Shown here: positions 1 to 6,240 of the stretch, piece by piece | How the letters are laid out: each line of letters begins with the position of its first letter | How positions within the stretch are numbered: the first letter of the stretch is position 1 | Assembly: GCA_021774205.1 (NCBI GenBank) | Contig: JAJFJI010000279.1 | Location: 1 to 9,960, forward strand | Source: Nitrosomonas sp. | Lineage (GTDB): Bacteria; Pseudomonadota; Gammaproteobacteria; Burkholderiales; Nitrosomonadaceae | Direction of reading: 5' to 3' | DNA: 9,960 nucleotides | Notes under the pieces: model-generated | What the model was told of the DNA's origin: nothing | The model's database searches: none | Seen by the model: the letters and a program-made list of their open reading frames with translations, nothing else | Program-made: the position numbers and the translations under genes

Positions 1-1397
1 CTTACATTGCCACCAGGACTCATGCCATTATTTGTAATGCCTTTTTCCCGGTGGTCATGAAAAAGCCAGATACCTTCGCCATAACTATTTAAACCATCAT
101 TGGTAGTATTTAAAGTGAGGTCGATACGTTGCGCTGCGGAAAGGGCATAAACGTCACGTTGGATCTGCGCAATTGGATTATGTTCGATACCGTCGTAATG
201 GGTAATTGTTGCTTTATGTCCGTGTGTATGTAGTGACAGCATCTCACTGGCAGTATTTGCCACACGAAGCTTTATTTTTTCATCAGGCTCAGCAGTTATT
301 ATGGACTCCCTTAACGTATAAGGAAATGACAAACCATTTAACATATAGTAATCCTCGGTTGAGTCGGTTATATCATATAAACGATTCATGTCGCGTGCGA
401 CGAGTCGAGGATCATTATATTTCTGAATTATTTCAGTCAGTTCTTTGTCCATGGCATGATAGTGCAAATCGTATTCGCGATCGAATTCTTCCTGTATTGC
501 CACAGATGGATGTCGTACATGTCCTGCGCCAACATTTAAGGTTTGAAGCCAATTATTGGGTCGATTCTCTTCGACAATAATCATGCCAACTAGGCCCATG
601 GCCAAATGGGTGTGCGTTTGCACATGGCAGTGATAAAGCATCGTGCCAGTCTGCCGTGCACTAAATTCATAGGTACGTTGCTCACCCGGCATTAAAAACA
701 TTTCACTGGTTTGAGGGACGCCATCTCCACCTTCAACATGTTCATCTGAATGCGAATATGGATGATCAACCCCGTGCAAATGAATGGTATGCGGAAGGTA
801 GTGTGTATTTTCTAGAACAATCTGTACAATATCACCTTGTTCGACACGGATGACTGGTGAAGGCAATCGCATTAAAGGGTTGGCTCTAACGCTTTCAAAA
901 TTTTCGGTCGACATGCCACGGGTTTTTGGTGCAAAAACCCATGCACCGGGTTGGATGCCTGGTGCAATGTCAAAGGTTGGAATCAATCCTTCAAAATCAG
1001 GGGACGGGCCATTTAGCTCCATCACTTCAAGCTTAATAATAATGCGGTCTGGATCGCCATCACCATCTAGATCATCGGTTTTAATAATGGTGTCCGCTGA
1101 CAAGTCGGTTTCCATTAATGTTGCCATGGAAATATTATTGGTACCCTTAACGGCTGCCGCAATTAATGCGGGGTTATCCGGGCTGCAAATATGTGACTCC
1201 TGAATTTTAACACCTTCAATTTCCTGCGCTTTACGCCATGTTGCGGAAATCTTGGGGTCACAGATGGGTTCATCATTCAACGCTGCCGGATCAACTTTTA
1301 CAGTTTTAGGCAATTTAAAGGAGGTTTGAGCAAAAGCTGCTGAAGAAATACAAAAGCATGCCAGTGCCAGTACAGCTACAAAAAAACGGATAGGCAT
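1..1397 (-). CDS. Secreted two-domain multicopper oxidase (3' end beyond window)
   Basis: The frame is open for 465 codons and runs off the window edge, so the C-terminus is missing. The ATG at 1397 is preceded by a good ribosome site (AGGTG, 5 nt away). Residues 1-23 form a signal peptide with an AFA/Q cleavage site, so the product is exported. Residues 24-150 are an N-terminal extension holding an acidic DxDGDGDxD loop (109-117). The first cupredoxin-like domain has HLHG (His206, His208) and H-C-H-x3-H-x3-A-M (His256, Cys257, His258, His262, Met267). This is the classic motif that supplies type 1 and trinuclear copper ligands. The second domain has HTHGH (390-394) and His447-Asp-His449 but no cysteine in its His-x-His motif. 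A single type 1 site in domain 1 resembles type C two-domain oxidases such as those of ammonia oxidisers; that class assignment is inference. The likely role is periplasmic oxidation of a metal or phenolic substrate with O2; the substrate is unknown. Confidence 0.9.
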   Translation of the reverse strand, partial: MPIRFFVAVLALACFCISSAAFAQTSFKLPKTVKVDPAALNDEPICDPKISATWRKAQEIEGVKIQESHICSPDNPALIAAAVKGTNNISMATLMETDLSADTIIKTDDLDGDGDPDRIIIKLEVMELNGPSPDFEGLIPTFDIAPGIQPGAWVFAPKTRGMSTENFESVRANPLMRLPSPVIRVEQGDIVQIVLENTHYLPHTIHLHGVDHPYSHSDEHVEGGDGVPQTSEMFLMPGEQRTYEFSARQTGTMLYHCHVQTHTHLAMGLVGMIIVEENRPNNWLQTLNVGAGHVRHPSVAIQEEFDREYDLHYHAMDKELTEIIQKYNDPRLVARDMNRLYDITDSTEDYYMLNGLSFPYTLRESIITAEPDEKIKLRVANTASEMLSLHTHGHKATITHYDGIEHNPIAQIQRDVYALSAAQRIDLTLNTTNDGLNSYGEGIWLFHDHREKGITNNGMSPGGNV

Positions 1398-1442
1398 TTT
1401 TTCACCTTTTTTATAATTTAAAACTAACTATGCACATAACAA
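1398..1442 (-). promoter_or_regulatory. Candidate promoter and ribosome site of the multicopper oxidase
   Basis: Read on the minus strand, TTGTTA (1442-1437) lies 16 nt ahead of TAAATT (1420-1415); each matches the sigma-70 consensus at four of six positions. The predicted leader would be only about 15 nt and would carry the AGGTG ribosome site (1407-1403). The region is very AT-rich, so chance matches are likely and other starts further upstream near the dyads are possible. Confidence 0.3.
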
Positions 1443-1476
1443 ATACGGATAATTTGATTCTTTTTTAGAATGTAGC

Positions 1477-1496
1477 CTATACCCCACTGAGTATAG
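1477..1496. promoter_or_regulatory. Inverted repeat, possible operator (6-8-6)
   Basis: CTATAC (1477-1482) and GTATAG (1491-1496) are perfect inverted arms around an 8-nt spacer starting with a C-run. The position between two divergent genes suits a repressor or activator site. A short G/C tract flanked by inverted AT-rich arms is reminiscent of CsoR/RcnR-family copper or nickel operators, which would fit the neighbouring copper enzyme. That link is inference and no regulator gene is present in the window. Confidence 0.4.
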
Positions 1497-1497
1497 T

Positions 1498-1518
1498 TAT
1501 AATAACTTTTTTATTATA
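1498..1518. promoter_or_regulatory. AT-only inverted repeat containing a perfect -10 hexamer
   Basis: TATAATAA (1498-1505) and TTATTATA (1511-1518) are perfect 8-bp inverted arms around CTTTT. The left arm begins with TATAAT, the consensus -10 hexamer on the plus strand, but no TTGACA-like box lies 15-19 nt upstream. The element directly abuts the preceding dyad. It may be an AT-rich regulator site, an activator-dependent promoter, or simply low-complexity AT sequence. Confidence 0.3.
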
Positions 1519-1521
1519 CAG

Positions 1522-1538
1522 AAATCCACTACGGATTT
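1522..1538. promoter_or_regulatory. Short inverted repeat in divergent intergenic region
   Basis: AAATCC (1522-1527) and GGATTT (1533-1538) are perfect 6-bp arms around ACTAC. No T-run follows on either strand, so it is not a convincing terminator, and no coding gene ends here. A half-site pair for a DNA-binding regulator is possible; chance cannot be excluded. Confidence 0.25.
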
Positions 1539-1581
1539 GTGGCCTTTTCATTTGAAATAATCCAGTCTCATTCGCCAATAC

Positions 1582-1618
1582 TTGCTGCGTAACAGAGTCT
1601 CAATATATAGTGATTGAG
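1582..1618 (+). promoter_or_regulatory. Candidate promoter of the efflux operon with overlapping operator
   Basis: TTGCTG (1582-1587) and TATATA (1604-1609) are spaced by 16 nt, a plausible sigma-70 promoter with a leader of about 50 nt to the adaptor gene. The -10 box sits inside a perfect inverted repeat, CTCAAT (1599-1604) and ATTGAG (1613-1618), with an 8-nt spacer. A dyad overlapping the -10 box is the arrangement expected for a repressor that occludes RNA polymerase, for example of the TetR/AcrR type that commonly governs RND pumps. No such regulator is encoded in the window, so it would act in trans. Confidence 0.45.
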
Positions 1619-1668
1619 TGTAAGTACTAAAGTTCACAAATCGATGCTGTAATTTAACTGGAGTAAAA

Positions 1669-2853
1669 ATGGCAGTTATTAAATGTCATCAATTCAATAG
1701 CAAATTATTGCTGACCAAATTCCATTTATGGTCTACTATTTTATTGGTGAGCCTGTTTTTACTTGCAGGTTGTGGTGAAAGTGATGACCTCCAAAAAAAC
1801 TTGCCTGTGGAAGAAGCGCTCCCCGTCAGTATCATACAAATGAGGCCAACCAACGTACCTATTCTTGCAGAAACGGTTGCACAAACGGAAGGGGCGAAAG
1901 AAACAGAAATCCGTCCTCGTGTTGGTGGTATTTTATTGCAACGCTTATACCATGAGGGCACGCCGGTAGTCGCCGGTCAGCCGCTATTTAAAATCGATCC
2001 GGTACCCTTTGAGAATGCATTAGCTGAAGCGCAAGCGCAATATCAAGAACAGCGTGTCCGCGTTGAACGCACTCGTCGTGAAGAACACCGTATGCAGCAA
2101 TTGATTGCCAAGAATTTTGTGAGTCAGCGTGCCTATGATGCCGCTGTCGCGGATCATGCTGTTGAAAAAGCCGCCTTGATGTCGGCAAAAACGCGCGTGG
2201 AGCGCGCTGAACTGAATCTTTCCTATACAAAAGTTACTGCGCCTGTTGCCGGCGTATCAGGTCGCTCGCAATTTTCTGAGGGCGCGCTGGTATCCGCCAA
2301 CACTAGCTTATTAACAACAATTGTTCAGTTATCGCCAATTTGGGTGCGCTTTAGTTTTTCTGACAATGAATTGGGGCGGTTTGGTGGCCAACTAACCGAA
2401 CAAAATGTACAGCATGTCACGTTGATATTGGCGGATGGTGCGGAATATCCTCATCAGGGGAAGGTGAATTTTGCAGCCAGCCGAATAGACCCATCATTGG
2501 GTACGCAACAATTGCGGGCAACCTTTGAAAATACAGATCAGCGGCTATTGCCGGGACAATTCGTCCGAGTTCGTGTTGCTGCAGCTGAATCCCGTCAACT
2601 TTTTGTGTTGCCACAGATTGCGGTACTCACGTCCGATCAGGGAAGATATGTTTATGTGGTTGATGAAAATAATAAAACGACAAAGCGCTCAATAGAAACA
2701 GGCGATTGGATTGGTAACGATTGGGTCATTCTGAAGGGACTTAATTCAGGCGATAGGGTTATTGTTGATAATATCATTAAATTACGTCCGGAAATCGCAG
2801 TGATACCAAAACTGTCCCAAGCAAAATTGTCAAATCAATCATATAATCAATAA
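1669..2853 (+). CDS. RND efflux periplasmic adaptor, AcrA/MexA-like lipoprotein
   Basis: This 394-residue membrane fusion protein would bridge an inner-membrane RND pump to an outer-membrane channel in the periplasm. The N-terminus has a hydrophobic segment (about 20-33) ending in the lipobox LAGC, with Cys35 as the predicted lipidation site and Gly at +2. The biotinyl-lipoyl-like half domain starts near residue 82 (EIRPRVGGIL and VVAGQPLFKID). An alpha-helical hairpin rich in Ala, Glu, Gln and Arg follows (about 120-185). The second lipoyl half has the family signature NLSYTKVTAPVAGVSG, and beta-barrel and membrane-proximal domains complete the chain. GGAG lies 5 nt before the ATG, supporting this start. 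The transporter gene begins 42 nt after the stop, so the two are almost certainly co-transcribed. The substrate cannot be told from sequence; antimicrobials, solvents or toxic metabolites are typical for this class. Confidence 0.95.
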   Translation: MAVIKCHQFNSKLLLTKFHLWSTILLVSLFLLAGCGESDDLQKNLPVEEALPVSIIQMRPTNVPILAETVAQTEGAKETEIRPRVGGILLQRLYHEGTPVVAGQPLFKIDPVPFENALAEAQAQYQEQRVRVERTRREEHRMQQLIAKNFVSQRAYDAAVADHAVEKAALMSAKTRVERAELNLSYTKVTAPVAGVSGRSQFSEGALVSANTSLLTTIVQLSPIWVRFSFSDNELGRFGGQLTEQNVQHVTLILADGAEYPHQGKVNFAASRIDPSLGTQQLRATFENTDQRLLPGQFVRVRVAAAESRQLFVLPQIAVLTSDQGRYVYVVDENNKTTKRSIETGDWIGNDWVILKGLNSGDRVIVDNIIKLRPEIAVIPKLSQAKLSNQSYNQ

Positions 2854-2895
2854 TCTGCCGTTTAGTCATTCGATGAATAAACAATTAATTTCAGC

Positions 2896-5800
2896 ATGAC
2901 TAAATTCTTTATTACGCGGCCAATTTTTGCATCAGTACTGTCTATTTTTATCGTACTGGCAGGGCTGGCAGCCGCTATGCAACTGCCAGTTGCACAATAT
3001 CCACAAATTACTCCGCCGACGATTTTAATCACCGCAACTTTCCCAGGTGCTAGTGCACAAACGCTGGTAAAGACTGTCGCTGCGCCGATAGAGGAAAAGC
3101 TTAGCGATATTGAAGGCTTGCTTTACTTTAACTCTAGCGCAGATTCGAGTGGTAGGCTGACGATTACCGTTACCTTTGAAATTGGCACTGATATTGATCG
3201 CGCGTCCTTCAATGTGCTCAATGAAGTTAATACGTCCTTGGCGCGCTTGCCAGACGAAGTAAGGCGTACCGGTGTTGTGGTGCAAAAACGCTCTAATGAT
3301 TTATTGTTGGTTTTTGCAGTGACTTCGACAAATGAAAATCATACGCCGCTTTTTTTAAGTAATTATATTACGCATAATATTCTGGATGATTTGAGACGTA
3401 CGTCAGGCGTCGGCGAAGCTAGAATTTTTGGCGCGCAGGATTATTCCATGCGTATCTGGTTACGCCCCGACCGAATGGCGCATTTAGGCATTACAACGAG
3501 TGATATTGCTAACGCGATTCGCCAACAAAATACCCAGAACGCCATCGGGAAAATTGGCCAGGAGCCTGCATTAGAAAATCAGCAACTAGTTTATACCGTA
3601 AACGCACAAGGCCGATTGGTTGATCCAGAACAGTTTGGCCATATTATTTTGCGCGCAGATGGTCCACGCGGCGTGCTGTATCTTAAGGATGTTGCGCGCA
3701 TTGAACTAGGCGCACAAAATTATAATATTCGTACCGTGCTGAATGGCAGGCCCGGCGTCGGAATAGGTGTTTTTTTGCGTACGGGGGCCAATGCACTGGA
3801 TACGGCAGCAGCGATCAAGTCCAAAATGGACGAATTGAAAACGGATTTGCCCGAAGGGATGCAATACGTCTTACCGTATGATACCAGTGAATTTGTCAAG
3901 GCTTCAATTTGGGAGGTCCTTAAAACGCTAAGTGAAGCCATGATCCTGGTTATCCTGGTCGTTTATATTTTTTTGCAAAGTTGGCGCGCGACATTAATCC
4001 CGATTATTGCGGTGCCGATCTCAATCATTGGCACATTTGCCGGTTTGTGGGTACTGGGCTATTCAATTAACACCATGACACTATTTGCAATGGTGCTTTC
4101 TATCGGTATCGTGGTCGATGATGCGATAGTGGTACTGGAAAATATTGAACGCTTAATATCGCAAGAGAACCTATCACCGATTAATGCAGCCATTAAGGCG
4201 ATGGAACAAGTGTCCAGCGCAGTGGTCGCTATGACGCTGGTATTGGTCGCGGTATTTGTCCCGGTCGCCTTTTTAGGCGGCATCGCTGGCGAACTATACC
4301 GGCAATTTGCAGTAACCGTGGCGGTGGCAGGGGTTATTTCTGGAATCGTGGCCTTGACGCTTTCACCTGTTCTTTGCGCAATGCTGCTAAAAAAGAAGCA
4401 TAGCGAACCCAGGATTTTTCGCTGGTTTAATCGTGGGTTTGATCAGGTAAGAAATTTTTATGTGCGTATGGTAAGCGCCGCGATTCATCGAAAAATTGCT
4501 AGTACCCTGATATTTTTTGCCGTTGTCGGTTGCGTGATTTATTTGGTCAAAATAGTTCCGGGAAGTTTTGTGCCGCCTGAAGACCAAGGCTATGTGATTA
4601 CTGCGATTATTTTGCCGGACAGCGCAACACTTGGCCGCACAACCCAAACAACCGATATGGTACGCACGGAAATTTCCAAAGACCCCGCGGTGGCATTCCA
4701 ATTTGCCGTTAATGGACTGGATTTTATTGGCGGTGGAAACAAAACCAATGTATCAACCATGTTTGTGCGTATGACAGATTGGGATGAGCGGACGACCACT
4801 GCGGATGAAATTGTGCAGAAGCTAGTCGATATCGGCTCACAACAAACCGATGGACTGGCGGTCGCATTTAATCCGCCAGCTATTCGTGGATTGGGGAGTA
4901 CCGGCGGATTTGAACTATACGTGCAAAGTCGGACGAGCTCTGATCCGCTGCAATTATCCACTGTGGTTAATGATTTTATGGCTCATTTAGAACTGGAGCC
5001 AAAATTAGCCTCGATCAATACTTTTTTTCGCCCGACCGTGCCACAGTTTTTTGTTGAAGTGGATGAGGCCAAGGCAATTGCACAAGGGGTTGCCATCGCA
5101 GATATCTATGCCACCCTGCAAAGTACCATGGGCTCGCTTTATGTGAATGACTTTAACCGGTCTGGGCGCACCTATCGGGTGCAGTTGCAAACTGAAGCGG
5201 CATATCGTATGCATCCCGAGGATCTGGGTAAACTTTATGTGCGTGCGCAATCAGGCGCGATGATTCCGTTATCAGCATTCAGTAAGGTGAAAAATGTAGT
5301 TGGGGCAGAGCAACTGGAGCGTTTCAATGGTCTGCTTTCTGCAAGATTATTGGGAAGGGGGGCTGAAGGCGTCAGTTCAGGTGAAGCGATTGAATTGGTT
5401 GAAACCATTGCCGCACAAATACTCCCTGATGGCTATCAGATCGCTTGGACGGGGAAAGCGTTCCAGGAGAAAAGAGCCGGCGACGCGGCAATATTTGCTT
5501 TTAGTCTCGCCATCATTATGGTGTTTTTGATACTTGCTGCGCAGTTTGAAACCTGGGCGCTGCCATTGGCCGTTATTATGGCAGTTCCCTTTGCGGTTAT
5601 TGGCGCGTTAATGGCCGTATTATTACGGGAAATGCCCAATGACGTTTATTTCCAGATTGGTATGGTGACATTGATTGGGCTGGCGGCAAAGAACGCGATT
5701 CTACTGGTTGAATTCGCCAATCAGAAAATGAAGCAAGGTATGTCGGTAAAACAGGCTGCGATTGAATCAGCGCAATTACGCTTTCGGCCTATTGTCATGA

Positions 5801-6030
5801 CTTCCATGGCATTTATTTTGGGCGTTGTTCCATTGGTCATTGCAACCGGCGCGGGTTCAGCAGCACGGCAATCCATGGGAACGGGGGTATTTGGGGGTAT
5901 GATCATGGCCGCCTTTGTCGCCACTATCTTTATTCCGTTATTTTTCTCCTGGTTTGTTGGCAAGCATCACCCAAAACAACAGATGGCTGAAAAATCGAGG
6001 AATTTGTCAAATACAGACGTATCGAAGTGA
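2896..6030 (+). CDS. RND multidrug efflux transporter, HAE-1 family (AcrB/MexB-like)
   Basis: This 1044-residue inner-membrane proton antiporter has the usual length for trimeric AcrB-like pumps. It opens with the signature FFITRPIFASVL and a first membrane helix (about 10-29), followed by a large periplasmic loop containing the porter and docking segments. Helices 2-6 span about 340-500, a second periplasmic loop follows helix 7 (about 536-556), and the last five helices lie at about 868-1015. The proton-relay residues are intact: Asp408-Asp409 in GIVVDDAIVV (helix 4) and Lys932 in GLAAKNAILLVEF (helix 10). The start has no clear Shine-Dalgarno sequence. A mini-ORF of 8 codons (2873-2899) ends with a TGA overlapping the ATG, which could couple translation. 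The preceding adaptor is its partner. No outer-membrane factor follows, so a TolC-like channel from elsewhere is presumably recruited. Confidence 0.96.
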   Translation: MTKFFITRPIFASVLSIFIVLAGLAAAMQLPVAQYPQITPPTILITATFPGASAQTLVKTVAAPIEEKLSDIEGLLYFNSSADSSGRLTITVTFEIGTDIDRASFNVLNEVNTSLARLPDEVRRTGVVVQKRSNDLLLVFAVTSTNENHTPLFLSNYITHNILDDLRRTSGVGEARIFGAQDYSMRIWLRPDRMAHLGITTSDIANAIRQQNTQNAIGKIGQEPALENQQLVYTVNAQGRLVDPEQFGHIILRADGPRGVLYLKDVARIELGAQNYNIRTVLNGRPGVGIGVFLRTGANALDTAAAIKSKMDELKTDLPEGMQYVLPYDTSEFVKASIWEVLKTLSEAMILVILVVYIFLQSWRATLIPIIAVPISIIGTFAGLWVLGYSINTMTLFAMVLSIGIVVDDAIVVLENIERLISQENLSPINAAIKAMEQVSSAVVAMTLVLVAVFVPVAFLGGIAGELYRQFAVTVAVAGVISGIVALTLSPVLCAMLLKKKHSEPRIFRWFNRGFDQVRNFYVRMVSAAIHRKIASTLIFFAVVGCVIYLVKIVPGSFVPPEDQGYVITAIILPDSATLGRTTQTTDMVRTEISKDPAVAFQFAVNGLDFIGGGNKTNVSTMFVRMTDWDERTTTADEIVQKLVDIGSQQTDGLAVAFNPPAIRGLGSTGGFELYVQSRTSSDPLQLSTVVNDFMAHLELEPKLASINTFFRPTVPQFFVEVDEAKAIAQGVAIADIYATLQSTMGSLYVNDFNRSGRTYRVQLQTEAAYRMHPEDLGKLYVRAQSGAMIPLSAFSKVKNVVGAEQLERFNGLLSARLLGRGAEGVSSGEAIELVETIAAQILPDGYQIAWTGKAFQEKRAGDAAIFAFSLAIIMVFLILAAQFETWALPLAVIMAVPFAVIGALMAVLLREMPNDVYFQIGMVTLIGLAAKNAILLVEFANQKMKQGMSVKQAAIESAQLRFRPIVMTSMAFILGVVPLVIATGAGSAARQSMGTGVFGGMIMAAFVATIFIPLFFSWFVGKHHPKQQMAEKSRNLSNTDVSK

Positions 6031-6091
6031 ATGAAATAAGCAAACTAATGGTGGTCTTATCTGGCTTTAAAACAGGAATCGCTTTTATCCC

Positions 6092-6113
6092 TGCGCATAT
6101 TTTATATGCAGCA
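6092..6113. other. Stem-loop between efflux operon and aroKB
   Basis: GCATAT (6095-6100) and ATATGC (6104-6109) pair around a TTT loop. TGC and GCA outside can extend the stem across one bulged base. There is no T-run afterwards, so it is a poor intrinsic terminator. It could still protect or end the efflux transcript. The remaining sequence from 6031 to 6240 holds no gene I can support. Confidence 0.3.
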
Positions 6114-6159
6114 CTACGATAAATTGTGATACGCCTGCGGTATTGCTCAAACAGCGCTG

Positions 6160-6201
6160 CTAGATTACCTAAAAACCTGAGCGCAATAATTCCCAATCTA
6201 G
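6160..6201. repeat. 7-bp inverted repeat upstream of aroKB
   Basis: CTAGATT (6160-6166) and AATCTAG (6195-6201) are perfect inverted arms separated by 28 nt, just upstream of the presumed aroKB promoter. The spacing exceeds two helical turns, so a looped or two-dimer regulator site is possible, but chance is a fair alternative. Confidence 0.25.
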
Positions 6202-6228
6202 AACGGTGCTGAATATAGGCATTTCCGC

Positions 6229-6234
6229 TACAAT
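6229..6234 (+). promoter_or_regulatory. Candidate -10 box for the aroKB-dgt operon
   Basis: TACAAT matches the -10 consensus at five of six positions, but no good -35 box lies upstream. It would place the transcript start at about 6241, on top of the first ATG. The second in-frame ATG at 6283 would then be the first start codon with a normal untranslated leader. Confidence 0.3.
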
Positions 6235-6240
6235 TGCGTC

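Noticed and set aside
206..1203. Plus-strand open frames of 124 and 117 codons (206-580 and 850-1203)
   Set aside because: They lie antisense to the multicopper oxidase, which has a signal peptide and copper motifs in the minus frame; neither plus-strand translation shows a domain or a ribosome site.
1522..1538. Terminator hairpin between the divergent genes
   Set aside because: No gene ends here and no T-run follows on either strand.
6092..6113. Intrinsic terminator of the efflux operon
   Set aside because: The stem is short and AT-rich and has no following T-run; kept only as a stem-loop.
6152..6159. Palindrome CAGCGCTG upstream of aroKB
   Set aside because: An 8-bp palindrome alone is expected by chance and is not placed against a promoter box.
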